Of a stretch of 64,000 nucleotides of DNA, positions 12,331 to 28,257 are shown one piece after another. A program made the translations under genes and the position numbers. Position 1 is the first letter of the stretch, and each line of letters opens with the position of its first letter. Source of the DNA: Pardosa pseudoannulata (Eukaryota; Arthropoda; Arachnida; Araneae; Lycosidae). The stretch spans positions 105,001,256-105,065,255 of the forward strand of contig CM063503.1 in NCBI GenBank assembly GCA_032207245.1, given 5' to 3'. The notes beneath the pieces are model-generated. The model had not been told where the DNA came from, searched no databases, and worked only from the letters and a program-made list of their open reading frames with translations.

Positions 12331-13993
12331 GAAAGTCATGGAAGAACGCCTATGTGGCACATTCCAAGATGTCCAAAGAGCAGCCACGACAAGCTTTCAC
12401 GACATCTCACAACATAAATTCTAAAATGTTACAACGAATAGCAGCAACACTATATTCATTGTATTGCTATCCACAACACATACTTTGATATTTATTAACT
12501 ATTTATCTAAAAACCGTGCAAGGTATTCATAAACACTAACGCTTTCACCCCTCCCCCCCTTTCGTACATTTATCACTACGGTAGCGTATCATAATTTTTT
12601 GCAAAAAATGTCAATAAGTTTCTTACAAAATAAATAAATAAGATAAAAGAAAAATAGGAATTTTTAATCTAGCGAAGCAAGAATTATGATGGGAGAAATC
12701 CATTTTTGTAATTTATTACGATGTACTTTTCAGAAAGAATGCTGAGATAAATATCCCATGAGAGTATACTTTTAAATAAATGAAGCAAATCGTCCAAGGA
12801 ATAAATAATCATTGAAAAAACAAACAGTTCTTTCATTTGTCAAAGGATCTTCCCAAACATAATCTTTTAGTGATTAATAAAATTTTAAAATGCTTTTAAA
12901 ATACTTTAGGGTTTGTGTAAAAGAGAAAAAAAAACGAGTGATAAAAATTATTCATATTGAACAGCGAGTGTAACTGTCTGAGTAAGGCTAAAAAATGTTG
13001 AAAGTTGAAGAAAATATCATTTAAAGATTGAAATGAGTATCAGTGTAAATGCTTGAATTCAAAGATTGAAAAAAGTAAATTGGTTTCCAAAAAAATAAAT
13101 AAATGAGCGATTCTGAAATTCCAGGAAATTAAATGTTTTCATGATATTGTTTGTTATTCGATGAATTTTTACGATTTATGCTGAGATTTATAAAACCATA
13201 AAAATTAAATTTAATTATTAATGATACAAAAAGTTGTGGAATGAGATTAGAAGAAAAACTTTTGAAAATTCGTATTTTTTATAGCTATTAGTTTTGTACT
13301 CTAATAGATTCAGCCATTAAATCATTTAATGATAATTAACATAATATGCTGATTGAAAATCATTACTATAGGAATATAAATGTTCATTTTTCTCATTTAT
13401 ATTACTTTAAATTAAAAGGATTCCACAATTTTGAAATATAGATTTTACATTTCAAAGACGTTGAAATTTTTTTTAAAAAAAGCTTAAAACCATTCATACA
13501 TGTAATACATTTGATAAATAAAGTCAGCTGAAGCTCCAAGTTTTTATTTATAAAAAGTGTATATTAATATGAGAATGATAGTATCTATTCCTTTATATTT
13601 ATCATAATCAAAGGATGAAAATAATTAAAAAACAACAAAACAAATAAAAAACTTTTTTATGGCCAGTATTTCCACATGATTTAAAATCTGATTCAAAATT
13701 CATGAACATGCATACATGCACGCACACTCTTCTTTGTTTTCTCTCTCCCATTCTCTCGTGAAATAGAAACTTTCTTTTGTAGAAAATAAAATTCTACTAA
13801 TTGGTGTACTAATTGGTGTACTACTAATTCTAATATTGGTGTGTGTCTGCATATTTAAACATATTTATTATGAAGTGAATGAAACGTCATCAGATAGGCG
13901 TTTAAAGTAAAATATGTTTCTGAATTTTACGATAAAACGTAATGAAAAAAAAAGTAGATATTTCAGCATCTGAAAAATATTTTATAGTTGAGA
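12331..13993. other. AT-rich stretch, no gene seen
   Basis: Nothing is recognisable. A short imperfect duplication (ACTAATTGGTGT, twice) lies near 13800. Confidence 0.6.
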
Positions 13994-14479
13994 TTAGTTT
14001 ATAAAGAGACATGATTCTAAATAAACTATGACTGACTGGTTCTCTAAACCCGTCATTTTGAAAATATTAAACAGTTCAAAAGAAGATGCAATTGCTGATC
14101 GAACAAAAACAACCAATACAGTAGTACTTGTCATGTCCGTAGAAACGTACATCAGAAAAAGGAGTCTACTATACTTCAAAGAGCAGAAACTTGAAGTAAA
14201 TAAGTAATTTGATCTCAGTGTAAACCATGCACAATGAATTGCATACGATATGATTTCGTAGATGGAAGATATCAATTTTGGAGATAACTCCTTAAAGCCA
14301 CGAATCAATCTTACCTTCATTGCACCAAGCAAGTGTTTGATGGAAATAAAACATGGGCATGTTCTACTAAACTGGAAAGAATTCAGTGGTGTTTTTAAAG
14401 GGTAAACAGGCAGCCAAGAAATACTTGAATATATTTTCATATAAAGTGTATGTTGCAATGTTACATTTTTACATCGCAA
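13994..14479 (-). other. unusually long open frame, 161 codons, coding status unclear
   Basis: This is the longest frame in the window outside microsatellites, in a segment with higher G+C than its flanks. The minus-strand frame opens at TTG (first ATG about 13 codons later) and is rich in Ser, Leu, Phe and Ile. Within it, AATGAAG|GTAAGA at 14315/14314 is a strong splice-donor match, which would make the 5' part an exon ending in HLLGAMK. The opposite strand also has two protein-like frames, 14028 onward (59 codons, from MTDWFSK) and about 14262 onward (47 codons, from MEDINFGD), so the minus frame may be a shadow of an old plus-strand coding sequence. No family was recognised on either strand. 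Confidence 0.3.
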
Positions 14480-15625
14480 GGAATAGATATTTCATGGAAA
14501 AAATGCAACTGTGCTTTGTGCCAAAATAATTAGAGATTGTTATACTGAACATTAGATTTTAAATAGTTTCCCTATCTGTGTCAAAACAAAGATCTTAATG
14601 CAATGGAAAATAGGTGAGAGATGTTAGAAACGTGAACCTAACAGGAATCACATCTTCCCTCCAATTTACAGAATTTAAGATTTCCGTTGCTAATGCATGT
14701 AATATCTATGCATAAATGCACTCCAAAAGCTTGTACAATCAAAGCTGACATGAATGCGCGTTGTTATCCATGCAAAATGAAACCCTACACAATAAATTTC
14801 TTAGATTTCTTAATCACTGACCAGTCTGTATATAAGCTCTAATATAATCACATATGGCCATTGGAGAATTAATTTTATGTTTAAAGCAAAATTGAGGTCA
14901 GGATTAAAAAAACTGGTAAAAGAAAATACATGTTATGAAAATCGGAAACATTGTCATAATACACATTACACACTTTAATTTGTGGGAAAAATTTAGTGTT
15001 TTGTAAAGATTATAAAGAGAACATAAACGTACATTTTCTTCCTTTTAACATCAAATGTATCGTCTGTCTTCATTACTATTCAGGAAAACAATGCACACCT
15101 GCATAAAACATACTTAGATGGCTGAGTACTAAAACGAAAATCTAGATTCCACTTAAGTAAATGAATATTATCCTAACATTGACCATAAAATAAAATTATA
15201 TAGCAGGGATAAAAAAATTAGTTTTGATTCATGATAATAGACCGATAAAATATAGTATTTTTAAAATGCATTTTTTACATTAGGAATAAAACTAGTATGT
15301 ACTAAAATTGTTTGATCAATTGATAAGATGCTGTCAATTACAGATTTTCAAATTACTTTTTTAAAATGTATTATTCTATTACAGAAATATAAATAAATAT
15401 ATCACAAAAATATTATAATTTTAGAAGAAATATTATTAGGAAAATATTTTAATTGAGAAGTTTAATTAGAAATTCAAATATAATGTAAACTAAACGACAA
15501 AACTAGTTGAACAAAAGAAATAAAATCTGCAATTAAATATATCTTTAAAATATAAATATATATTTCACTTATATATTTATAAAATATAAATATATATTTT
15601 GGCATAAGATGTTTCTTTCTACTCA
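14480..15625. other. AT-rich stretch, no gene seen
   Basis: No supported feature. It is low-complexity A/T sequence leading into the compound microsatellite. Confidence 0.6.
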
Positions 15626-15642
15626 TCTCTCTTTCTCTATCT

Positions 15643-15715
<73 letters not shown>

Positions 15716-15737
15716 CATACATACATATGTGTGTGTA
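15626..15737. repeat. compound microsatellite (TC)n-(GT)n-(AT)n-(ACAT)n
   Basis: A CT-rich block (15626-15646) passes into (GT)n to about 15676, (AT)n to about 15710, then ATAC/ATGT tetramers. Confidence 0.97.
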
Positions 15738-16649
15738 TTTAACTAATTAAATGTTATTAAGATTGTAGTAATTGCTTAGAGTTCTTTTTAAATTAACTCT
15801 TAATTATTCAAAAACTGTTTTCTCTTGTTAATTATAGTTTTAAATTCATTTTCCTTAACTGTAATTACAAATTATTATTAAATGAAAGTTATTATCTTGA
15901 AAAATAGAAAAATCACATCTTATACATTTGCAAGTTATTTTAATACAGAATATATTTTTGCATTCTATTCGGAGTTTATCTTCCGTGAAAAATCTAAATA
16001 AGAATTTCTGACTTCGTTTTTTCATTGACATTTCTCACATTCAGTTTCAGTTAACTGAATTATGCATAAAGTTTCCAAATTCATCAGCAGTTGATACTTC
16101 TTAAAATACGTTAGATAATATCTCTTTATAGGAAATTACTTTGCTTAAAAAATTGGAATTACACTTCCAAGTTAAACAAAATTAAAGGAAATTATCCCCT
16201 TTAAGTGATTTAACAGGAGATAACTATCGAAAAAATTCTTTGGAAATAAATACTTTCGATTACTAGATGTGAAGCACTCCATTCTAGAATCGAAAAAGAA
16301 GTGTATGAAATTCAATGACCGATGAAATGACTCTAGACGTAGCCAAATTAGCTACCTCTGAAGCGTATTGATCCGGGTAATTAAGGATCTCGAATATATA
16401 CATATATATATGACGCTCCGATAAAGCTGAACATCGGATTTTACACATTGCAGTGAACGAATGAAGATAATTAAGTAGTGAAATAAATCCTGAAAGAAAT
16501 AAAATAAAACTTCATTACTTTGTTCATACACCGTTTACAGTTATTGTACTACACATGCTTATAAATATATACTATATTAATTTGCATAAAGTTGTATGTA
16601 ATATTACAAATTTGAAAGATATAAATTGATATAAATATTTATACTTAAA

Positions 16650-16654
<5 letters not shown>
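15738..16654. other. AT-rich stretch, no gene seen
   Basis: Nothing recognisable. A patch of slightly higher G+C at about 16310-16440 has no identifiable content. Confidence 0.55.

Positions 16655-16740
<86 letters not shown>
16655..16740. repeat. (AT)n microsatellite, ~86 bp
   Basis: A perfect AT array. It abuts a unique higher-G+C segment (16741-16850) containing AAAGCCCGAAAAAGGG and the hairpin TGCGCT-GA-AGCGCA at 16805-16818. Confidence 0.97.
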
Positions 16741-16746
<6 letters not shown>

Positions 16747-17471
16747 TAAAGTCATGAGTGAAGATACGACAAAGCCCGAAAAAGGGTTGCTGTTCAATTA
16801 ATGATGCGCTGAAGCGCAGCGTGAAATAAAATTGAATAATATTGCACGTTATTCAGCTTAATCTAATATCCCTTTACTTTGTTAGCAACCCTAATACTTT
16901 GTTAACAAAGCATAATAGCAGAGTCTTAAACATTGTGCTCTTAAATGACTAAAACCAGACAACTCAGAAGGACAAATGGAGAGCCTACAAAGGGCTCTGA
17001 ACAAAGAGGATTTAATCGGATGGAATTATGTACCAATCTAATATCCATGCAATCAAATGAGGGTTTTGACTAATACTATGGCGAGGACTATGTTGGCATT
17101 CAGTCATAGAATATATCCACTACCATAAAGAACACAGTTTAATCTAATTATAGAAGTGAATTTTCCAAGCTGTCAGATAATAACAAATGGATATCAGCAT
17201 TGAAATGTATCATAACATTTTCGTTTAGCTACTGAAATGAAATATGTCACATAGAGACACAATAACTTATTTGAAACGCAGAAAGCATTATGTCAAGAAT
17301 TAAGTATACTTTTTATACTCAAGCAGCTATGTTTAGTTGTTTAGCAGTTAAGTTTTTTTTTTTTATACACGAGAAAAAATAATTTAGATGAGTGCAAAAA
17401 ATATTTTAAAAAGTTAAAAGATTTTCATATTTAAAATGGTTCTAGTATTAGCTCAGTATGGTGGTTTGTTT
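16741..17471. other. no gene seen; short G+C-richer segment next to the TA array
   Basis: Positions 16741-16860 have a distinct composition and a small perfect hairpin. The rest is AT-rich and featureless. The segment may be the end of an unidentified retroelement, but nothing proves this. Confidence 0.45.
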
Positions 17472-19120
<1,649 letters not shown>

Positions 19121-19127
19121 ATGTATG

Positions 19128-19204
<77 letters not shown>
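19121..19204. repeat. (ATGT)n-(AT)n microsatellite
   Basis: Short ATGT tetramers followed by about 70 bp of AT dinucleotides. Confidence 0.97.
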
Positions 19205-19207
<3 letters not shown>

Positions 19208-19758
19208 TTTTTAATACTGAAAAACTGATGCTGGCCTTTCGATGAATTTTTTCAATCTATGTAGAGATAGGTTTTTGTTGATAGATTCAGGCTTCCTTCC
19301 GGGTGCCTGTGTTCTACTTTTAAATAAAATATGCCCACAAATTTACAGAACTATACTTAGTATAAAAAAATGGGATAAAATGTATATCCTATTAAGACTG
19401 AATCAACATAGTATCATTAAAACCTATATGAAAATATAGATAAAAACAGTAAATCAGCAATTAAATTTCAATAATGATAAATTAACGACAAAATGCTATT
19501 TATTATAAAAGTCCAACACCATTAAAAAACTGGATACTGTACCAAAATCTTGTAACCAAACAAGAAACAAATCTGAAAACTATTAGATATGAAAACAAAT
19601 CCTTTTAGTTACTCCAGTCCTTGTACATAAATGCTTTTAATTACAGTGCGGTGACCTGAAAAGCACAATATGTTTAAAACGAAATTAAAAATTTAATAAC
19701 AACAGACATTATGTATGTATGTATATGTGTATACATACATATATATTAAAAAAGTGCA
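19205..19758. other. AT-rich stretch, no gene seen
   Basis: Nothing supported. It ends in ATGT/ATAC tetramer runs (19711-19745). Confidence 0.6.
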
Positions 19759-19823
19759 TCTCTCTCTCTACCTACCTACCTACCTACCTACCTACCTACC
19801 TACCTACCAACCAACCAACCAAA
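19759..19823. repeat. (TC)n-(CTAC)n-(CAAC)n compound microsatellite
   Basis: A TC run is followed by about ten CTAC tetramers and then CCAA tetramers. The stepwise change of unit is typical of slippage followed by point mutation. Confidence 0.97.
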
Positions 19824-22054
19824 TTTTATAAGGGTCTAGAATAAAAAAAATATAAGCATATTAGGAATAAAACATTTAGGATAACATATGTTATGAGTAT
19901 GCATTTTGATATTGAAAACAGGATGAGTTTCAATTCAGCCAATTTAGAGAAATTTTCCTATGTTGAAGTTTTAATACCAACTACTTATGAACATTAAAGT
20001 TTGTCATTCAAATAATATCATAAACATAATCCAAACACAACACTAACATAAAACTTGAATATGTCTTACTACACACTATTAAGAAAAGCAAAGCAGCCGA
20101 AGAATTCAGGACATTTCGCCTTGCTTTACTCCAATTCAGTATTTACAATATGCCTGAGGTCGGACTGACTTAATTATATTACATTACAAAGCTTTTAAGA
20201 GACTTAGCATATTACGAAAGCCGTAGAAACTATCATTATCCTTCAAAGGGGGTATACATTGTGTTTTGTTAGATAATGAGTGAAATGTGGAATACATTAT
20301 AGATAATCCGGTTATAATTACTTAATGTAAAATGGAAATCCTATATTTGGTTTCCAGAAAACAACGATTGTTTACTACATTTTAGACATCTAAAAATAAA
20401 TATTCATAAACTGTTGGGTTTAAATGTATGCTTAAGTACATTCTTATTCTCAAAGTATATTAAATTCCCAATGACTGCAATATTATGTGTTCTATTTTAT
20501 CTACAGTGTATAACAATATTAAAAAATACTTAATTACACTTTAAAGGGGAAAATCTAAATTATATTAGGGAATCTTCTAGATATATTCTAGATATTAATT
20601 GATTTTAGCTATTATATATACTTTAGTTAATTTAAGTATGCTTGTATTCAGATCTTCATTAAGTCAGAAGATTTAGAAATCAATATTTCACTAGACCCTG
20701 ATATACGTTACTTAGGAATACTAGATTAAGTTTTACAACAAAATCTTCCTAAATAAACTCAGTATTTGTAATAGAAAGTTTGATTAGAAGTTATGTATGT
20801 CGATTAGAATTAAGAATTTAATCTAATATAACTTTTCAGTATTATTTTATCCTTTACACTATTTCCTTCATAACAAGAAGGAAGATCAATGGATCAGGTG
20901 GATCTAGTAATCCCATTTTCAGACACAATAGTTTGCGCATAAGTGTTGTGTCAACATCAGTATAAGAATTGCAGTTCTTAACATTGCAACTGCAACTTTC
21001 AGAAAATATAAATCATCACAAGAGAAAGCTTAACCCCATTAATTTAATTCTTATATATAGTTAGTAAAAAACAAAAGGACAATGTTAATCTTTAATATAA
21101 TTAATGAAATATCTGTTGTAGACATTGACATGTACACAAACGTGTATGGGTATATATGAGTTATTTTACTAAACACTTTTTAGTAGCGAATGATCGAATC
21201 ATATAATTTTATTTTTCTATACATTAATATCGTTATTTATAGGGTAAATCGTATAAAAATTCCAGTTGAATAGTTTTGAAAATGCCGAAGGTTTAATTGA
21301 ACATATTTTCAGTAACTTTATGAAAATGTCTGAACGATAATAGATCTTCATCACGTATCTCAATAAATGTAAGGAAAAAAACAGTTTTTAGCTGCAGTGC
21401 ATTTTTTTCTTGATAAATTATCTGAGATTTTTCAGGTTGTTAATACTTGGTTAATTCAACTGGTGTGATGAAAAATCACTTTTTCAAAAAGTATTTAAAG
21501 GTTACTAAGGAGATTTTCAAAAGGTTACTAAAATATGCTTTACTAAACACCTATATATTTAGTTTTTTAAAGATATTTAGCATAAATATTTATATATTTT
21601 CCTTATATGTTAAGCTATCAAATTACATAAATGTAAAAAATGTATAATTAATACATACACCTATAAAAATATTAAAATTTCTCAATTTAACAAATATTTA
21701 ATATTTTATATTCTTATTGGAGGGTTTTATTAATTTTATTTGCAAAAGGTCCTAAAAATAGCAGCAAATTGGGTAGAAAACCCTGAATGTTATAAACATA
21801 AATAAAAAAAATTAATGGACTTGTCTAAAGAATTCTTTAGTTACATCTCCATGAATATACTTCCCTTTCTGACAAAATTCAGTACATACAATGAAAAACT
21901 GCTTTTGTATTCATATTCTAGATCTACAACATATTTTAAGTATTATTTTTAGTGATACAAAACAGTATTTTTGTCTCTCACGTTAAGGAGAATTTTTTCT
22001 ACATATTCCACAATATATCTAAACTCGACAGACTGTAGTCCTTTTGCAATGTTA

Positions 22055-22059
<5 letters not shown>
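19824..22059. other. AT-rich stretch, no gene seen
   Basis: No coding or RNA feature was recognised. Open frames are at the length expected by chance. Confidence 0.6.

Positions 22060-22141
<82 letters not shown>
22060..22141. repeat. (AT)n microsatellite, ~82 bp
   Basis: A perfect AT array preceded by GTGTGT. Tyr-Ile frames across it are artefacts. Confidence 0.97.
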
Positions 22142-22142
<1 letters not shown>

Positions 22143-22439
22143 TCATATTCAAGATAAAGAGATGTTTCAGATTTGGTCAATTATCTGCAGATTTTTTCAA
22201 CCATTTTTAATTTCTTGTAAATTAAATTTGTACATACAGTGATGCAGTACAAAATACCCTTTCAACAGATATGATACACACATAATACTCGTTGGAGTCT
22301 GAAGGTATGAAAGAGCGGTTCCAGAACAGAAGAAAAAAGTGGTTTAACACGGGATTTAATCCACTCTTAGAGATAAACAGGCTTCGCGACGCTGTTTTAT
22401 ACTTGAAATAAGGCAGTATATTTAATTCCTGTGACACTT

Positions 22440-23290
22440 GTTAACACATGTTCAGCAATGCTGTTTTCATGAATGGTTCTCAAAGGGGGTTTACAAGTTG
22501 CAGTTATTCTCCTCAGAGTGTCCTATAAAGGTTCTATAGGGATAAGATCAGGAAATCTTAGTCAATATATACGGCGAATTTCGTCACTTTCTAGAAATTC
22601 GTTGACTGTACGATCTCTGTGTAGCTTTGTATTATCTTCCATTACAATGAACTGTCGGTAAATTTTTTCTCTGAAAAGGCAAATATAGGGATCTAAGACC
22701 TCATCCCTATTCCTCACAGCAGTCATACTGCCTCTTTAGAGCCATGGACTGGTGTTCGACCATCCATCATAATGCTTGCCCAGACCTTTATATTTCCGGT
22801 TCCAAAATTATTGATTTCGCAAACAGTGGAGGTCAGGTAGAGGGGTCCCTGGTTTTCTCCATATGAAAGGATGATTTGAATCGGTAGTTAGGCTGAACCG
22901 TGATTCTTCATTTAAGGAAACAGTCACCCACTGATCCATATTACAAGATCTATGCTCACTGCACATTGTTAAATGTAGACTTTGTTTTGTAGAATTAAGT
23001 GGGAAGCGTAAACCAGATCTTATAAAAATCCCTCTATCATAATGTCTTCAGGAAACAGTCACCATTGAAACTCGGATTCTTGTGGTCATCTACAAGTCAC
23101 GAAAGTGTTCAGACGCTGTAGCATTCCTGTTACTCTTCGCTATAATGGACAAATGCTGTCTCAGGTCACCGTGGCTCTTGGACGATCTTACTTAGTCTTT
23201 CTCTCAAAGGATCCTGTATTATGAAACTTTTTCCATAATTTGCACAAAAAGTTGGGGGTTAAATTGTAATTTCTCCAAATCTGGATTTGT
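22440..23290 (-). pseudogene. Tc1/mariner-type transposase, degraded
   Basis: On the minus strand the order follows a Tc1-like transposase. First comes the end of the N-terminal DNA-binding region (LWKKFHNTGSFERK, then DRPRATVT near 23180). A linker follows, then the catalytic core: MDQWVTVSLNEESRFSL, FIWRKPGTP, a YRDEVL-like segment (RNRDEVLDPY) and MEDN with HRDRTVNEFLESDEIRR. The core ends at IPIEPL with the glutamate at 22532-22534. The second catalytic Asp is at 22634-22636, one codon short of the usual DD34E spacing. The first Asp appears replaced (LNEES where the family has TDES). Stops and frameshifts interrupt it repeatedly, so it is dead. Terminal inverted repeats were not found with confidence. 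Confidence 0.85.
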
Positions 23291-23848
23291 TAATGACTGT
23301 CTTCTAACAACCATGAAATTTCCACGTCATTCCACAGTTCAAACATTAGTAGTTTCTATTTTTACTGTTCGAATTTGAATTTAACGATTGCAGCAAAACA
23401 CACACAAAAGAAATTAGGCCAGTTGTGCTAGCGAACGAAATGCTTGTTTTGTTCCTTTTGTCCTTCGAACTTTGTACCTTTACCGTCTATTCCCACACAC
23501 ACGTGCATGCTTACGATTTCGACTAGCAAGATTTGAACCCTTGGTTCGAAGCAGTGGTATATTTCGTTCAGTTTTTATCGTGAAATTAAAATATGCAAAT
23601 TATCTTAATTTTGAAAATGAGTATATATATATATATATACTACATATACATATATACGAATGTAAGGAAAGACATTCAAAGGAGAGAATCATTGATTAAA
23701 ATATGCATAGTTAGTCCGCAGGGAAGAATGATGGATATCTTTTTAAAAAATGTACATATTCTATATGTATTATCAATTGAGAAAGATGTTTTGATTATCA
23801 GAAGTCCCTAATGTAATTAATATAGAATCATGTTACTACACATCAGAG

Positions 23849-23849
<1 letters not shown>
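23291..23849. other. possible end of the Tc1 relic and a tRNA-like scrap
   Basis: At 23520-23560 the minus strand contains GGGTTCAAATC, a B-box-like string, but no A box was found in register. A short (AT)n lies at 23621-23639. No gene was seen. Confidence 0.35.

Positions 23850-23908
<59 letters not shown>
23850..23908. repeat. (AT)n microsatellite
   Basis: A perfect AT array of about 59 bp. Confidence 0.97.
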
Positions 23909-23910
<2 letters not shown>

Positions 23911-25910
23911 ATCTTTCATAGTCACATTTGTAATTATTTATGTAAGAGTTCTGTCAAAACTCAATTACTATAGAGAGCTTCGAAAGTAGAGCAAAGCTCG
24001 AAAAAAAGAAAACAAATCAAGAGAGTAGTAAATTATTGTACGATGCAAAAAGCGTTACATAATATCACACTATATGCAGTGGATCATTTATTTCAATCAC
24101 TGCTTTCTTGCCTTGCATGATGCAAAATACATATAATAAAAAATATTCTATGTACATTTGCTCTTCCTTGGAAGTAAAAGCCCTTGATAAAATGATCAGC
24201 TCTGAGTTGTCAAATAAATTAATATTGATGGTAGAAATACTTCGGACAGATAGATATTTATACACATTTCTCTATTTGAAGTTGTTTCATGCTGAGAACA
24301 ATAGCAATAAATATTTGTATAAATATCCAACTTAAGAATAATGTTTTATTTTATAGGTATAAAGCAGCATATTATTCGGGGTTAGCTTTAAATTTTACAT
24401 TTAATGACAAAGCTTATTTTAGTTAAAATATTAAATTAAAAAAAATTTACGTGCGTTTTAACTAATATAATTAAAAATCTAAAATTTTTAAACAACTAAT
24501 TATTAAAATATTCTAATATTCTACAAAAATATTTAGTTCTAATGCTTTATGCTCCTTTTAATACCTTAATTCTTCTAAAATTTCATATTTATTTTAGTAG
24601 AATTATTAAACTACAAGTTATATATAATAGAAGCAAAAAATGTCGGAACAATTTAATCCCGAAAGTGAAAAATAATGAATGTATTTCAATAAGCTAAATA
24701 AAAGAAGGATGTTGCCATATGTTACATTAATTTTCAACACAAGGTGACTTAGCACATTTGAGTAAGTAAAAATATTTTTAATTAATTTCATCAGTCTGCT
24801 TAATGTTAGTTTGGATTTAACATTTTTATCTTCTTTGTTAATTTGCATTTTCTGTATTAGATAATAATGAAACAGATTTATCCTCGATATCACTGTTTCA
24901 ACGCTTTAATATATGTAGGAAGCAATGCCTATTGGTTACACATAAGTTTTTAATATATATGGGGATAATATATAAGTATGTGTATAAATAAAGTATAAAA
25001 GTAATTTTTATAATTCAAGATTGATAATTTATCTATTAACGTGTTTCTCATTAAAATGACTTTAATATAATTTTAATAGAAAATTTAATTTTGACTTTTA
25101 AAGGAAAGGAAATACTTTAAAATTCATAATACAAACAATGACAGATTAAAAAGCATTCTTTTAAAATAGTTGCATCAGATTTTATGTTTAGAATTCAATG
25201 CAATTTTGTTCTTTGAAAACTGTCCCATAACTTAAAAACATATCGTAGACTTGTTTATATAGTATAAAGGATTGATTTTGCTTATATGAACTCTGTTTAT
25301 TCAGTTCATATTACAACTACAAATGAAAGTAACATGGATTGCTTATAAATATTTTCCATCTACAAATTAACTTTAATGTACATGGTAAGTTTTTATTTTT
25401 TTATTGCATTTGCATGCATAGTTTGAAATTCTTTGAAAGGATTTTTTACAGTTCAGAATAGAGTGTAAAAAACATAAATTAGGTTTAGTTGAGGATTAGA
25501 AAATTAAACTCCCACATAGCTTTCGTCTTTATTTATATGAAACTATCCTTAGAAAGCATAAAACACCTTTATCTAAATTTTTTTATAAGTGTATGCATTT
25601 GAAATGAAGTATATGTTTAAAAAACATATGTAACTTCTAGTTGTTTTATCAAAAAATATTTTCTCAGAAACTGTTTCTATTAATTTCTTTCTCAATATAT
25701 TTTTCCAATATTTTTATTATATAAGTAAGATATTAAAGATTTAATATAATTATTGCAGTTCAAAAATGCAATGCTTAGACTCATTTTACTATTTCAATAA
25801 ATCAAATATACATTAATATGTATATTTTGTATTAAAATAGTGCATATTAGTTTTTAATTCAATAGGCTAATTTTGTTCTTGAAAATTCCCATAACTTAAA
25901 AACATATCGT
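23909..25910. other. AT-rich stretch, no gene seen
   Basis: The sequence CCCATAACTTAAAAACATATCGTA occurs near 25225 and, almost unchanged, near 25890. That points to a short local duplication. No coding region is supported. Confidence 0.55.
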
Positions 25911-26618
<708 letters not shown>

Positions 26619-26623
<5 letters not shown>

Positions 26624-28257
26624 AACATAAACACATACATAAAGACGAAATTTTCTTATAAATCGAAATGTTTGAATGACTTACGTGGATGCTTTTATTA
26701 AGCATTATTCTTATGTCTTTATAGCTAAATCTCATTTAAAGTTTCATTCCATAACATGCAACTATTTCCAGGATATTATTATATTAATTCTTCGTGTTAA
26801 CAATATCGACATTTTTGCTGTACGATGTTATTTATATGCATGTTGTTTAATAGTTAGGGAAAATACAAGTGCTTCACAATAAACAAGAGGTACCAGGAAC
26901 GTTACCCAACGCCTTCACTAAACTATCAGTCCCTAACAAGATACGGGATTTCAAAATTTATTCACAAACCAGCAACCCGCCGACCTTTACAGGAGAAAAA
27001 GTCACACTCCGGGATGGTTTGAAAATAGGCTGTATATATAAAACCTAAGTACCAATCAGGGTCTAACAATTAAGGAACAGCTAGGACCTTTACAGGAAAC
27101 AAAGGTTTGCATAAATATAGAAAGAATAAATAAACTTGCATATTTTTACATTTAAATTATAATTAAATAAAACGGGTGTGCCGCAGATCGCGGTATGGAA
27201 GACTGGAGCACAAACCGACCACGCCAAATCTTCGTTCCGATATCAGGATTTAAATGAAAAACATTTCAAAAGGTGAAGTTACATAGATCAATTTTTTTTT
27301 ATTTTATAAGGTATTGATTCTGTCCTTTAAGTATATCAGCTTTCTTAAGAATAAATGAACAAACAGCGTACGGACGTGGCATTCTGTCTACAGTTAAGCA
27401 AGCTGGATAATACATAAGCCTAACTTTAGACTTTTTTTTAAATTTTTACACACAACCGTTTCAATTCCAAACGGTTTTTGTAGAGTTTTAATATAAGCGA
27501 AAATAATATTTTTTTCACTATTACTGAGTAAACAAATCTTCAATTTGATAGAAGGAGCAGCAATAATGGAAATAAATAGGCGAGGTTAAGTACAGATGTT
27601 AGTGTCGAAAGAGCAAAAATATTCAATTTACCTTTTACATTTAGCACTTATTATAATGGCATAATAATATTTAATATTTTTATATCACAACATGATATTA
27701 GGTCGAATACCTTTGCTCAAATGTGTGATATATTCGTCAACAACCAGCATTGGAATCATAAAATATATTTATTGCTTGTTCTTATGAAAATATCAAAACA
27801 TCTGAAACCCTAAAAATTATAAAATATACGGATTATTGAAGAAGATAATCTTTATAGAGTTATTTTATCTTCATTACTTTCAATAAAGGAAATAATTTTA
27901 TCTGCATAAATATATCTTTCATATATGTATACGCTAATTAGTATATTTTGAAATATACTCATATATAAATGTAATCCATTTTTTATAAAACTCCTTGACA
28001 AGGAGAAGCTCAACAGCTAGCAGTAATAAAAATGCAATCGGGCCTCATATTGAAGAGAACTGCAGAAGTCCAATTTAAATTGTATTCCAGAGCAGCTACA
28101 ACGCACATCCATTCTACTGGACAACAGACAAAGGAAAGCCACAAAGTTCACTTTGATCGAACAGAGGTGCAATCAAGAGCGATGACCGAAAGAATTTTCT
28201 CACAGTAAAAAACTTAATAAGCTAATTAAATGCATTATCAGTAAAACGCGAAACCAT
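26619..28257. other. no gene recognised; two G+C-richer patches
   Basis: Patches at about 26885-27060 and 27980-28200 have higher G+C than the background, with no recognisable domain. The perfect hairpin AACCGTTT...AAACGGTT lies near 27455-27477. The patches may be old transposon debris. Confidence 0.45.

Noticed and set aside
24108..24335. 75-codon plus-strand frame with mixed residues
   Set aside because: Length and composition match chance expectation for this AT-rich sequence, and no splice or promoter context was found.
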